A stretch of 64,000 bases of DNA from Tretioscincus oriximinensis (taxonomy: Eukaryota; Chordata; Lepidosauria; Squamata; Gymnophthalmidae). A model generated the notes under the pieces. It was not told the origin of the DNA and did not search any database. It saw only the letters and a program-made list of their open reading frames with translations. The first letter of the stretch is position 1; each line of letters starts with the position of its first letter. The translations under genes and the position numbers were made by a program. The DNA lies in contig JAJVDF010000977.1 of assembly GCA_022410635.1 (NCBI GenBank), positions 309,047 to 373,046 on the forward strand. Direction: 5' to 3'. Shown one piece after another: positions 1-10,194 of this stretch.

Positions 1-300
1 AAGTTGACAGAGGGGTCCGCTTCTGACCTGCCTCTGAGGGAGGGGGTGGGAGTGTATGGTGGCCTGGAGGAGTCAAAGCTGAGGCTTGACTTGGGGCTGG
101 AACAAGTAAAGTGACACAGGGCCTGTCTCTTTAAGTATCTGGAAACTAATGTTACTCTAGCTGTGTGTGTGTGCTTGAGTCAGGCTTACTTGATAAAAGC
201 CGAGGCTTTATTATTCTAGTCTTTCTTCTATTCCCTGTTTGTAAACAATAAACTTGTTATTTGTTGCAGTTCAAACATCTCTCTCTTTCTTTATTTCTGT
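1..300 (+). mobile_element. Possible LTR 3' portion, cut by the window edge
   Basis: The segment has LTR-like spacing: a TATA-like GATAAAAG at 192-199, a polyadenylation signal AATAAA at 247-252 and a T/GT-rich stretch just after. This resembles a short R region. There is no second copy in the window and no clear TG or CA terminus. The call is tentative, and it could instead be an unrelated low-copy sequence. Confidence 0.3.
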
Positions 301-763
301 AACCACAAAACTAAGCACGCTACTGGTGGGGGCTGTGAATAAAGCCCTCATCCTGAGGTAAACTCTGAGGCCTTGTATAGGCCGGAGGATAGTACTGTTG
401 CTCCAAGCAGTCATGGGTGCTGGCTTGGGCAACAGGGTGGATATTGTGGCACCCCTGACTGTGAGAGTCATCGAATAGTAGGGCCCTCAGGTAGGGGTCG
501 CCACACTGATACACAAGAATTTGATAAAAACCTACAACTACTTCCCTCATTCGTCGAAGTGGCAAGAAAAATTAACAGCAGGATCTTTTTTTCAATTCTG
601 TGATTCTCTTTTGCTTTCTGGAGGCCTCCATAAGGCTACAAGCCCTCACATTACTTTCTCCAGTCACTCCAATTATTTACTTGCCAGCATTTTTTCAAGG
701 GATTGTGAAGAGCTCCAAAATACGGCCTCCCAACTGGGTGAATTGCTAGCAAGCCACAGGCTT

Positions 764-858
764 TGTCCCCACTGAGCCTTATTCTGGGTTATATCTCGGG
801 TCAGAGCTTGGACATCCACATGCCAAGATCTAGCCCATAATAAGGCTCAGTGGGGACA
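764..858. repeat. Short foldback element (95 bp hairpin)
   Basis: Arms of about 28 bases (764-791 and 831-858) are near-perfect inverted repeats: TGTCCCCACTGAGCCTTATT on the left and its complement on the right. A spacer of about 39 bases separates them. The spacer and left arm resemble 24667-24720 (gagccttattctggg, then cagagcttgg, then catccaca), so this is a dispersed non-autonomous DNA-transposon-like family. Confidence 0.6.
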
Positions 859-864
859 GGGCTA

Positions 865-2608
865 TAGTATCTTAAAGAAGAAAAAGGAAGTTTGAACAAG
901 ACAGTGTACCCAAGCTTCCTACAAAATTTTCCTTTTTCTTGTTAGTTTGTAAGGTATTACAAGATCCAGCTTTAGAAATTCTGTATTTCGGCCACTTTTT
1001 TGAAAGACACCACAATTAGAGGAATGTGCATCAAAATGATAAGGACAGTTCAGCTTAATGAAAGCACTGTTGGTGGTGACAGAAATAAATTATATATTAG
1101 GGATATTTATAGGGACATATATTAGGGATCTTTAACAAAAGAATCCAAAACTGCAAAGATTATAGTGCACCACGTTGCCAAAAGTATTCGTTCATACCTG
1201 CACCTGTGTGAGAGAAAACTTTTGGCAATATAGTGTATAAAACTACATGCAGTGTTGATTGCTGAACATCACCAAGTAGTTTGAGTTACCTCACAAATCC
1301 TGAACGGGCAACTTTTCCTGTGTGAAAGTGAAGTGAAGACTAACAGCAAGGGGGAATCTCAACTTTTAAAGTGCAAAGGAATTTCTTCCTGTACGTAGGA
1401 AACAAAAAGTGTTAATGAGTCTCTCATATGGATAATTTTGTTTTAGTAGTGCCACTAATGTTTCAATTGTAACAACTAAAACTTTTCTCATGTTTTGGTC
1501 CAGTTCTTCAGGACTGAAGAGAGAGTAGGAGCTTCCACGTTAATGCAGCCTGTTCATTTAAAAACCAGTTCTCTTGAGTTCCATAGCCTTTGAGATGGTT
1601 GAGAGTGAAGGTGATTTTGTTCTTGATTGTAGACTAATGGGCAAATGTACTAGGAACTTTAGGACCATCTCTCACTAGTGTATTCCAGCTGCTAAGGGCA
1701 GAGAATAAACTGGACCAGAATGTCTACAGCAGACCAATTTAAAGAGATCTACTGGCATACAAAGGGGAAGTCTACCATATCACAGAGACAGCATGCCTTC
1801 GTGACCCTGTACACCACAAGACCTATTGTGCTAGAAGAAGCGTAGTGCTGCAATGGTTTTTCAGAGTCTTCAGAGCTTTCAGTTTCATCCATCCAAACTG
1901 GCCTGGAAGCAGCCACAAGGTTCACACTCAGCCCAGGAGCTGCAATGAAACAGGCTAGTACAATCAATGTGCACGGCCTTGTTCCATGCCAGAAGCCATC
2001 TGTTCTAGCAAGGCACAGTTTAGTTGGCCCAGTCTACTGAAGGCAAGTGCAGAAAGCCACTAAGAAAATGAGCATTAGACTAAAATGCTACCTTGGATCC
2101 AACTTCACCTGGATCCAACTTATCTACTCTTGGATCCAGCTTCAAAATTAAAAATACCTTCCTATAGAACTCCTTATAGATCATCTCAATTGATTTGATC
2201 AATTTTGAGAGGCTCATGTTAATCGGGTAACTGTACTAGCACTGAACCTCTTCAAATCCAAGGAATGCAAACTTTGATTTGCTGTTTGACGCACATTTGT
2301 AGTTAAAATTTTAATATTGTAACATATGGCATGAAAGACTGGGACTTTAGTTTGGTATGCATTTAAAATGTAATTGGCAATTCTGCAGAGTGAGTGGAAG
2401 AGGAATAAAATGGAATAGAGAGGTTGCAATGGAAAACAGGCCAGCAGAGGAGGAAGGGAAGAAGGCAGGAAGCATGGCCAGGTGGCCTTGAGCACTCTAC
2501 AGAAGATAAATTAAATGCATGGAATTTTTGACTGAAATCAATGAATTAGTCAAGGACTCCAAGCAAATGTTCAAAATTGCCATGAGACTGCTGCCCAGAA
2601 AATGTGCA
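865..2608. other. Upstream intergenic DNA, nothing recognised
   Basis: AT-rich sequence with only short open frames and no splice-bounded coding segment. A short direct repetition of ggatccaact and ggatccagct occurs near 2095-2145. No recognisable LINE, SINE or LTR sequence was seen. Confidence 0.5.
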
Positions 2609-2612
2609 TATA

Positions 2613-2814
2613 CAGGGTGCTTCAAAAAATGTATACACACTGTGAACTTCCATAGAAAATTTATTTACTGTTCTACTGTTCTACAAAGTTAAATTTCATG
2701 AAATTAGAAAGTCCAATGTAAATAAAACATAAATATCAAATGAGTACAAGTCACCACTGATTCTGTATATCGTATGGAAGTTCAAAGTGTGTATACATTT
2801 TTTGAAGCACCCTG
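2613..2814. mobile_element. Tc1/mariner-type MITE with TA target duplication
   Basis: A 202 bp element with long terminal inverted repeats. The left end starts CAGGGTGCTTCAAAAAATGT and the right end is its complement. The inverted match continues through the tatacacac and aacttccat portions, roughly 40 bases per arm. TA flanks each side (2611-2612 and 2815-2816), the signature of Tc1/mariner insertion. There is no transposase frame, so it is non-autonomous. Confidence 0.85.
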
Positions 2815-2961
2815 TATGTTTCCTGCACTTCCCAAGAGATCTTCCCAACCAGGATTAAGCTACAGCACAGCACAGCATTTATCTAGGAAAACGCAGAACC
2901 CGTTTTTGTCTTTGCAGAGTGAAGGACTTCAACACAATCTGGGATTAGGTAGGAACAATTG

Positions 2962-3315
2962 AAAGGTTTTTCTTTGGCGCTATAGTCATCAGTCCACTGG
3001 AAGTGCAAAAGATTTCTATTTAGATGCATTGAGCCGGATGCCTTACTAAAATGTATAACTCTGGGTATTTGTGGGGAATATGGATCCTCCAAAGCCATTC
3101 CAAACTTTTTGCACAGGGCCATTCTCCCCTTTTCAGTTTTCTTTTGTCACCAGTAGAACAGGCAGGAGAACCTTTCTTTTCCCCCTTTGTACCCTGGTCC
3201 CTTATGCCTGCTTTCTCCTCTTCCCCTTCCTCCCTCCCCTTCCCTTTTTTCTTTCCCTTCTTCTCCTTCTCTTTCCCTTCTTCCTTTTCCCTTCCCCTCT
3301 CTGGCTTTTCCTTTG
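2962..3315 (-). mobile_element. Retroviral internal-region fragment A1 (LTR array)
   Basis: This stretch is repeated with high identity at 4045-4316, starting from aaaggtttttctttggcgc. It ends in a CT-rich tract (about 3187-3315) directly before LTR copy 1. Read on the minus strand it lies 3' of that LTR. No gag, pol or env coding sequence is visible, only non-coding leader- or spacer-like sequence. Confidence 0.6.
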
Positions 3316-4044
3316 TAACAGGGGTTTGCTCACCGCGTTATTAAGATGCCTGCACATCTGAGGCAGCTGTGTCGTCAGAATCGGACACGTGTAAAATCTG
3401 ACTCCCATCAAGAACTCACACAGAGGCCATAAACATAGATCGTGAGGCAAGATCCAGGAGGTCCACGTACATCATGGAACCCTCCAGAGCACCCCTGTGC
3501 AGCAGTTTTTATTGACTCCAAAACAGAAAGCGTGTACAGGAAGAGTGATGTCAGAAAGTGGGAGTTCAGAAGGTGTGGTTTGGGGCGGACCGGAGGTGGG
3601 TCCAGGTTGTGACACCTGTGTGATGCGTCTCCCTCCTCCCAAGGGGCGCAGCCTGTGTAAGGAAGTATCCAAATATGGGTATGGTTTGAGCAATACAAGA
3701 TTGACCCTTTAGGCTTCCAGAACCTGTGACCTGTCACTCACCCCAAGGTAAAGGGATGGACAAAAGGCTTCCTCTGGCCTTTCCAGGCAATTGACTCATG
3801 CCATTAATCCGTGGCTTCAGATACAATGGGATGCCCTTTGGAACAATAGGCTAAGGAGTGTTACTAAATGGGAACTGCTCCTGGGCAGGAAGGGAGAGAT
3901 TAGCTCTCTTGCAACACCCTGTAATGGAAATTTTCCCAAAACTTTACATCCAGGCTGCCTGGGCTTCTGGGGACCAATTCTTGTATATATTTATATCAAA
4001 TATATTTATGCCAATTAATATATCACGTATGGCGAACCCCAACA
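3316..4044 (-). mobile_element. Endogenous retroviral LTR, copy 1 (729 bp)
   Basis: The element is homologous to 4317-4972 and 40195-40678. On the minus strand it begins TGTTGGGGTTCG and ends with CAAACCCCTGTTA, so the ends are imperfect inverted repeats. A polyadenylation signal (minus-strand AATAAA) lies at about 3509-3514, within the motif tttttattgac. It is the longest of the three copies and lies in a tandem arrangement with copy 2. Confidence 0.75.
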
Positions 4045-4316
4045 AAAGGTTTTTCTTTGGCGCTATAGTCATCAGTCCACTGGAAGGGCAAAGATTTCTA
4101 TTTAGATGCACTGAGCCGGATACCTTACTAAAATTTATCACTCTGGTTGTTTGTGGGGAATATGGATCCTCCAAAGCCATTCCAAACTTTTTGCACAGAG
4201 CCATTCTCCCCTTTTCAGTTTTCTTTTGTCACCAGTGGAACAGGCAGAAGAACCTTCATTTTCCCCCTTTCTCCCCTCCCCTTCCCTCTTTTCTTTCCCT
4301 TCTTCTCCTTCTCTTT
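4045..4316 (-). mobile_element. Retroviral internal-region fragment A2 between two LTRs
   Basis: A 272 bp block between LTR copies 1 and 2, homologous to 2962-3315 but with a shorter CT tract. The layout LTR-short internal-LTR is what remains of a provirus with almost all internal sequence lost. Because A1 also exists, a tandem duplication of an internal+LTR unit of about 1.08 kb fits better. No coding frames survive. Confidence 0.65.
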
Positions 4317-4972
4317 TAAAGGGGGTTTGCTACCATGTTATTAGGTACCAGCACATCAGAAGCAGCTGATCATCAGGATACGGTATGTGTAGATTCTGAC
4401 TCCCATCAAGAACCCACATGGGTTATGGAACCCTCCTTGTGCACAGGTTTTTATTGACATAATATCAGAAGGCGTGTACAAGAAAACAGACGTCAGAGCC
4501 TGGGTGTTCCGAAGGTGTAGTTTGGGGCGGACTGGAGGTGGTGACAGCTGTGTGATGTTTCTCCCTCCTCCTCAGGGGTGCAGCCTGTGTCAGGAAACTC
4601 CAAATATGGGCATGGTTTGAGTGGTACAAGATTGATCCCTGCAGCTTTCAGGACCTGTGACCGGTCATTCACCTCCTGGAGAGGTGATAGCCAGAACCTC
4701 CTCAGGGCTACCAGGCAGTTGATTAATGCCATCAAGCAAAAGCTCCTGAGTTAATGAATGCACCTAGAGATAATGGGTGCAGGTAAACAAGGTATAGATG
4801 GGTGTTGCTTCAGGGCAGGAAGGGAGATTAGTTCTCTTGCAACACCCTGGGCTGGAAATTTCCCCAAAATTTTGCAGACATGAGGCCTGTGCTTTTGGAG
4901 ACCAATGCTTGTATACCTTTATATCAAAAAATATTATGCCAATTAATATATTCCTAACAGAGAACCCCGACA
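4317..4972 (-). mobile_element. Endogenous retroviral LTR, copy 2 (656 bp)
   Basis: On the minus strand it begins TGTCGGGGTTCTC. It carries the same body as copy 1, including a polyadenylation signal on the minus strand around 4450 (plus-strand tttttattgac). It ends near gcaaaccccc. The plus-strand right end (4972) is followed by the same CT-rich sequence that ends fragments A1 and A2, so the array may continue into the CpG-island edge. Confidence 0.75.
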
Positions 4973-5125
4973 CTCTTTCCCTTCTTTTTCATCTTCCTTT
5001 TCCCTTCCCCTCCCTGGCTTTTCCTTTGCCCCCTTTCCTTACTCTCCTTTGCCACTTCCCTTTCTTCCCTTGCCCCCCCTCCCCCTTCCCCTCCCTCCCC
5101 CTTCTCCTTTCTCTCTCCCCCTCCA
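4973..5125. repeat. CT-rich tract, partial third internal-region copy
   Basis: The first part (4973-5036) matches the CT-rich end of A1 (cttttcccttcccctc, then tggcttttcctttg). It then runs on as CCCTT-type polypyrimidine sequence into the CpG island. This is a strongly strand-asymmetric purine/pyrimidine tract and contains no gene. Confidence 0.6.
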
Positions 5126-5776
5126 CTCCACCCTTGCTGGGTGGAGGGTCTCTTGGTTGCCGTCTCGCAGCCCCGGCCCGACGCCTTCCCCCTTGGGCCG
5201 GCCGTGGGGATGGGGATGGGAGGGGGGAAGGCGCGAGCCGCAGGCGTGGAGGCGGCGCCTTTGGGCAACGCGAGTCTGTAGCGGCGGCCGGAGCGCGCGG
5301 GGGTTCGGAGGACCCTTCTGCAGGCAGCGGCGGCGCGGCACAACCCGGGATCCGCCGCCAGGGGGAGGCGGGAGAGGAGCCGAGGCGGGAGAGGAAACCA
5401 GAGGAAGACGCTGCCGCCTCCGGAGCGCTGCCACTCCCTACTGGCCGCGGGTGGCCGCGCCCCCCCCCCGCCCTCCGGAGTCCGCCGGGGCAAGCGACGC
5501 CTCAGCCTCATCGTGGCGCCGTCGGAGCGGACTGGATCCGTGCTGCGCTTTCGCCCCCCGGGGCGCCTTGGGCTCTTGGGAGACCGTCGAGATCTCTTTT
5601 TTTCCGGACGGTTGAGGGAAGCAGAGCAGCAGCAGCAGCCGCTTAGATCATCGACGGCAGAGGTGGAGCCCGTGGCCGCTTCTTTCCCCTGACGGGACCG
5701 TATCGCTTCTTTTGTTTCTCCCTTCCGTGCGCCGATCCCCCGCGGCAGCCCCCGAGGGCCTTTCCCGGGGCTGGCG

Positions 5777-5848
5777 ATGGGGGTGGCCGTCGAGGAGAGG
5801 CGGAGGAGGCGGTGGAGGCGGCGGGCGGTCCGGGCGACGGGGGCATGA
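5777..5848 (+). other. Upstream ORF 1 in the FBXL7 5' region (23 codons)
   Basis: An ATG at 5777 opens a 23-codon frame rich in arginine (9 of 23) that closes with TGA at 5846-5848. The stop overlaps the ATG of a second upstream frame (ATGA at 5845-5848). It is out of frame with the FBXL7 start at 5871. It matters only if transcription starts upstream of 5777, which the sequence cannot show. If it is transcribed, it would be expected to reduce initiation at the main start. No claim is made that the peptide has a function. Confidence 0.4.
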
Positions 5849-5907
5849 AGGCGCCGCCGCCGCCACCAGGATGGGGGCCAACAATGGCAAGCAGTACGGC
5901 AGCGACG
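5845..5907 (+). other. Upstream ORF 2 overlapping the FBXL7 start (first part; ends in exon 2)
   Basis: An ATG at 5845 (G at -3) starts a frame 26 bases upstream of the FBXL7 ATG and out of frame with it. It begins MKAPPPPPGWG and runs to the exact end of exon 1 in phase 0. After splicing it continues ten codons into exon 2 and stops at TGA 44389-44391, so the full overlapping frame is 31 codons. It would compete with the main start codon if ribosomes initiate there. Its significance is inferred only from position. Confidence 0.4.
5871..5907 (+). CDS. FBXL7: FBXL7 coding exon 1 (start codon to first splice donor)
   Basis: FBXL7 is the substrate-recognition subunit of an SCF (SKP1-CUL1-F-box) ubiquitin ligase. 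Exon 1 encodes 12 residues, MGANNGKQYGSD, plus the first base of a Gly codon. This matches the N-terminus of vertebrate FBXL7 as I remember it, where human has Glu for the Asp. The ATG has a strong context (A at -3, G at +4). A consensus donor GTGAGT follows at 5908-5913, giving a phase-1 intron. The exon sits inside a CpG island, as expected for a first exon. Exon 2 at 44359 restores the frame and continues the known protein, which is the main support for the call. The F-box and leucine-rich repeats come from later exons outside the window. Confidence 0.93.
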
Positions 5908-6373
5908 GTGAGTCTGCCGGGGGCTGAGGCGCCCATCGGTGCCTGGGGCGTGTGTGGTGAGGAGCCGCCGCGGACAGGCCTTCCGACGGCAGCCTGGGAA
6001 CGTGGCTCTCACCCCGACCCGTCACCGCGGTGGCTGCCCAAAAGCTGCGGGGTTCGCGGCTCCTTTCCTGCCAATATCGGGAGGTTTGCGAAAGTCATTC
6101 AAAACTGCATCCAGCCATGCCTGGTTTATTCCGCTGTAGGTGTAGATGGGCAGGGATTTATTTCGGAATATCCAAGGATTGTGGAACAAGTGGGTGATGT
6201 GTGGTTGCAGCCCAAGGCAACTGCATCCAGACTCATGAAAAAGCAGCTCGAAAGCGGTAGCGTGTAAACCACTAGTGCGTCCCCACAGTGCTCCATTGCG
6301 GAGGATCCACTTATAGTGGAATAAAATAAGTGATGTGAGGATGCAGCCTTAATCACAAAGAGCCTTGACAAGA

Positions 6374-6560
6374 GTTTTGCAGCTTTAATGGATGTGAAAA
6401 AGAGGAATATTCAGCACATGCAGCTTTTATTTTGTTTTTATTGTCGTTAACCGGTCTGAAGCTTTTTTTGGTACAGGGCAGGATGGGAATATAAATAAAA
6501 CAATGCAGCACTTGGTAAAAAAAACCCTTTACCACACCCATTAAAACTACAAAGTGGAGC
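6374..6560. mobile_element. Inverted-repeat element with an L2-like tail inside
   Basis: The ends are inverted: TTTGCAGCTTTAATGGATGT on the left and the complement of a similar sequence (cacacccattaaaactac) on the right. Related ends occur at 44799-44890 and 45661-45751. The middle (about 6430-6505) resembles the L2 3' tail (gttaaccg, then gggaatataaataaa). It may be an L2 or SINE 3' end captured by, or inserted in, a MITE. Confidence 0.45.
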
Positions 6561-6981
6561 AAAGCAAAACCTTTAGTCCTGTGGCTCCTCTAGCAATCCA
6601 GTCCTGGGACTCCTTCCAAAGTCTGCAGGCTGGCATAAGATGGGCTTCTGGCATCTGGATGTGAGAGATGGGTGAGAGGCACATAAGCTTTAACTTCTTC
6701 ATGAAAGAGAGGGAGGAGCCTTGTGCTCTCTTTAAAGACAGGGTGTGGATGTTCTGCAGAAATGCTGAATGAAGAATACACTCGGTATCAGCAGACAAAG
6801 CACCTAGAGAATGTCAGCAGATAGGAAGCTTTCTTAGAAACAGCCACACACATGTTGTTCCCTTACTCATCGCTAACCTACATTAAAAGGCTTTTCCTGG
6901 TCTTTAATGTGCGTTTGGAAGTCTGCAACATCTGAATGCTGCTACCTCTCAATTTCTCAATTTAGCTTTTACACCCTGTTT

Positions 6982-7420
6982 AGAAAGTCCAGCAAAGGAG
7001 CTAGCAGCACTTTGAGACTAACTTGAGAAAAGTGGGTGGCATAAGCTTTCNTAGACACGTCTACTTCTTCAGATGCTGAGGGACTAATGTCAGGGTCAGG
7101 TATTTATTTACAGGAAATTGTGTATGGGAGAAGACAAAGCATTTGCAACTGTAATAAGGTGATGAATAGTAATATAAAAAAACCTATTAAAAAACCAGGT
7201 TTTTTATGAAACCTGTTAAGTATTTGATTGGTTCTCTACTAGACATTGCCTCTTGTTGCCACAGGGACTTTTTCACATAAGAGGATTAGTTTCTGCTATT
7301 TAGCTGTTTTTCTAACCTACGAAAGCTTATGCCACCCACTTTTCTCAAGTTAGTCTCAAAGTGCTGCTAGCTCTTTTGCTGGATTTTCTACTGGACTAAC
7401 ACGGCTATTTCTCTGAAATT
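6982..7420. mobile_element. Penelope-like foldback element, long copy (a)
   Basis: The inverted arms (left about 6982-7080, right about 7313-7420) read agtccagcaaaggagctagc and its complement, enclosing about 230 bp of unique sequence. The left arm, on the minus strand, contains a hammerhead-like core at 7047-7072: CTGAAGA, then a GTAGAC/GTCTA hairpin, then GAAA. One N at 7051 falls in the hairpin. Flanks share ACCCTGTNT, a probable target duplication. Part of the interior recurs at 39333-39500. No reverse transcriptase is present. Assignment to Penelope-like elements is inferred from structure. Confidence 0.6.
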
Positions 7421-8090
7421 GACTACCCTGTGTAGATATAGCCATAATTTGAATTCATGCCTAAAACTGCATTCTCTGGGTGCAACAGATCCACAAGTTA
7501 CTAAACCAGTGACAGAGTCACTTATTCTGACTTTTAATGCATCCTCCGTTCTCCAGAACTGCACTAAACCAGGGGATAAAAATGGATTTTTCCTGCTTTA
7601 GTCAAGTTCTTCAGGTCTGAAAATGGATGAAAAGAATGTGCTGGATCTGTGCTGGCTGTCAAGGCAAACCGCCTGTTTGAGAATGGAGATGTGGGTGCAT
7701 CTGGATCTAACCTCTCCTTTATGCAGCATTAACTATTGCAATGCAACCAAGGCAGGATTTGTATATAGTGATTTTTTTTCTTCTTCCTGCAATTGTGCTG
7801 TGAGACGTTTTGAGATGCATAATTTGTAGAGTGTGACGTCTTTCCTGGATGATCAGGCATCCCTATCTCTGCTGTGGATTTCTTGTTCTTTTGCCCTTTG
7901 GGCATTGAGTTTTGCCCAGAAGCTGCTTCTGCCCATCTTTTGAGGTAATCCTGTTAGTCTGAAGCTACCCTACTTGCCTTCATGTTGTGAAACAGTGAAG
8001 AACCACCTAGATAGTTTGGAAGAAGTCAATATTTACTATGGAATTTGGTTAGAAGAGAAAGTATTCCTATTTCCAACTGCCAGTTTACAA
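7421..8090. other. Intronic DNA, nothing recognised
   Basis: AT-rich sequence with short frames only, none with splice support. No clear repeat family was recognised before the L2 element starts near 8100. Confidence 0.45.
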
Positions 8091-8119
8091 CTGAGGCTGC
8101 AATTTGGGAATGGGGGGAA

Positions 8120-9635
8120 TGGGATAAAGAGGACATGTGCCCCAGGAAGACGTGGATGAGCCTGAGGGAGGCCCCCTCCACATGACAAATGGAACCAGCA
8201 ATCTACCCTTCCTGGGCAAGGTACTGGAGAGGGCTGTGGCTGTTCAGCTGCAGGCATGCTTGGAAGAAGCGGATTATCTAGACCCATTTCAATCTGGCTT
8301 CAGGCCTAGTCATGGCACGGAAACTGCCTTGGTCACCCTGGCTGATGACCTACTCCAGGAGAGGGATGGGGGCAATGCGACCCTGTTGGTTCTCCTGGAN
8401 CTCTCAGCGGCTTTTGATACCATTGACCATGTTATCCTCCTGGAGAGACTAAGGAGTTTAGGAGTTGGTGGCACTGCATTGCAGTGGTTCTGTTCCTATC
8501 TCCAAGGCCGCTTCCAGAGAGTGATGGTGGGGGAGTCTTACTCGACACCCTGGGAGCTCACTTGTGGGGTTCCTCAGGGGTCGATCCTCTCCCCAATGCT
8601 GTTCAACATCTATATGAAGCCACTGGGAGAGGTCATCAGGAGATTTGGAGTAAAGTGCCATCAATATGCAGATGACACTCAGCTCTATCTCTCTGTTCCA
8701 TCTGAATCAGGAGAGGCGGTTGAAGTGCTTGACAGGTGCCTGGAGGCAGTGATGGGCTGGATGGGGGCCAATAAATTGAAGCTGAATCCAGACAAGANGG
8801 AGGTGCTGTGTGTTGGAGCATCCCGGGTTCGTGAAGTGGGGAGGCACCCTGTCCTTGGTGGGGTAGAATTACCCTATAAGGGACGGGTGCGAAATCTTGG
8901 GGTGCTTCTGGACTCTGCACTGACACTTGAAAATCAGGTGGAGGCAGTGGCCAGGAGTGCCTATTTCCAGTTACGTCTGGTTCGCCAGTTACGGCCACTT
9001 CTGAACAGGGATGATCTAGCCACAGTAATCCATGCTCTGGTAACTTCCAGATTGGACTATTGTAATGCGCTCTATATGGGGCTGCCCTTGAAAACGGTTC
9101 GGAAGCTACAGCTGGTGCAGAATGCAGCCGCTAGACTGCTGATAGGGACAGCTGGCCGGACACACATCACACTGGCTGCCCATTCGCTACCGAGCCCAAT
9201 TCAAGGTTTTGACTTTAACTTACAAGGCCCTAAATAACTTGGGCCCCAAATATCTAAAGGAACGCCTTCTTCCATACCAACCTGCCCATGCCTTAAGATC
9301 TGCAGGGGAGGCCCTCCTGGTGGTACCACCCCTTTCAACAACCAGTGGAGTGGGAACCCGGGTTAGGGCCTTCTCAGTGGTTGNCCCTTGTCTTTGGAAC
9401 ANTCTCCCCCTCGAGGTGCGTCTATCATCATCATTGTACTCTTTTAGAAGGTCCTTGAAGACGCACCTCTTTTGCCTGGCCTTTGGCTGAAGAAATGCCA
9501 TCTCTATCCCTACTTTTAATACTGTTTTATACTTTTTAAAATTTTTGTAGTGATGTTTTACTGTTTTTGCCGCCCTGAGACCTTCGGGTATAGGGTGGGG
9601 TATAAGTATAAATAAATAAATAATAAATAAATAAA
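8120..9635 (+). mobile_element. L2-type LINE, 5'-truncated reverse transcriptase (copy 1)
   Basis: The reading frame from 8137 contains the ordered reverse-transcriptase blocks of the L2 group: FQSGFRPSHGTETAL, a LSAAFDTIDH block, GVPQGSILSPMLFNIY and the catalytic YADD (8665-8676, in QYADDTQLYLSV). The frame breaks near 9180-9235 and resumes in another frame (9209-9489) as the conserved C-terminal domain (SLPLEVR-type motif, then RSLKTHLF). The 3' end is a CCTGAGACCTTCGGGTATAG-type tail followed by (AAATA)n. The endonuclease domain is missing. Four Ns interrupt it (8400, 8798, 9384, 9402). It is a dead insertion, not a host gene. Confidence 0.9.
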
Positions 9636-10190
9636 AGTGTTTGTGAATTTCACTGAGGTCATTCCTACCTTCAGAATCTGCGTGGAGCTGGTGTGATGGT
9701 GTTGAGGAATGCAGGAGGAAGCAGGAAGATGATACCACACATGTCATCCAGCTGCAATAGCTGGTGTCTTTCCACAGTGGCATAACATACATCTGGGCTG
9801 CACAAAGGGAGACTTCGCAATACTTCTGGAAAGGATCAGCAATGGTTGATTCTGCTTCTATTTCAACATTTTTCCAGAAGCATTGCAAAGCATGGCAAAA
9901 TCTCCATTTGCTTGTATGGCTGAAGGATCATGATTTCGAAACATCCCAGTAAGAGCCAGGGAAGAAAACATTGTTTGGAGGGGGGCTGAGGCACCCAAAG
10001 GACTGCTGTAGTGTTCTAATCCATGCGCTGGAGTCAATGTTTGCCCCACTTGACATAGAATCAAATTACAACCTTAAATACAACAACAGTAACACACACA
10101 CTCGGACAACACTGTGCTTCTCCACAATGGGTATATTTGCTCCTCTGCCTGTGCCCCTCCCCTTCCCTTTCCCATCAGTTAGTATTTTTT
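9636..10190. other. Intronic DNA, nothing recognised
   Basis: No coding frame with homology I recognise. There is a short CT-rich patch near 10140-10175 (ctcctctgcctgtgcccctc). Confidence 0.4.
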
Positions 10191-10194
10191 TAAA

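Larger units (their letters stand above)
5150..6060 (+). promoter_or_regulatory. FBXL7: CpG island: FBXL7 promoter and 5' region
   Basis: A sharply bounded GC-rich block, dense in CpG, in otherwise AT-rich DNA. It contains runs such as gcggcggccggagcgcgcgg near 5280 and GGC-repeat stretches near 5800-5830. It includes FBXL7 coding exon 1 and the start of intron 1. No TATA box is evident, which fits a CpG-island promoter with dispersed starts. The transcription start cannot be placed from sequence alone. The upstream edge abuts a CT-rich tract that belongs to an LTR array. Confidence 0.85.

Noticed and set aside
4798..5646. Long open frame through the LTR end and CpG island
   Set aside because: It runs from LTR sequence through a CT tract into the CpG island, with low-complexity Pro/Arg/Ala translation. 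High GC content removes stop codons; no homology or splice logic.
4954..6012. 352-codon minus-strand frame over the FBXL7 promoter
   Set aside because: A GC-driven antisense open frame with Arg/Pro-rich translation overlapping the real exon 1; no recognisable domain.
5812..6267. Open frame running from exon 1 region into intron 1
   Set aside because: It passes the clear GTGAGT donor at 5908 and does not encode the conserved FBXL7 continuation found at 44359. Its start is the second upstream frame.
6982..7420. Foldback elements as ordinary DNA-transposon MITEs
   Set aside because: Arms are unequal in length and target duplications vary from 9 to 11 bp, which fits retrotransposition better; the Penelope-like reading was preferred but is not proven.
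8137..9237. 366-codon frame as a host gene
   Set aside because: Reverse transcriptase of an L2 LINE with frameshift, Ns and LINE tail.
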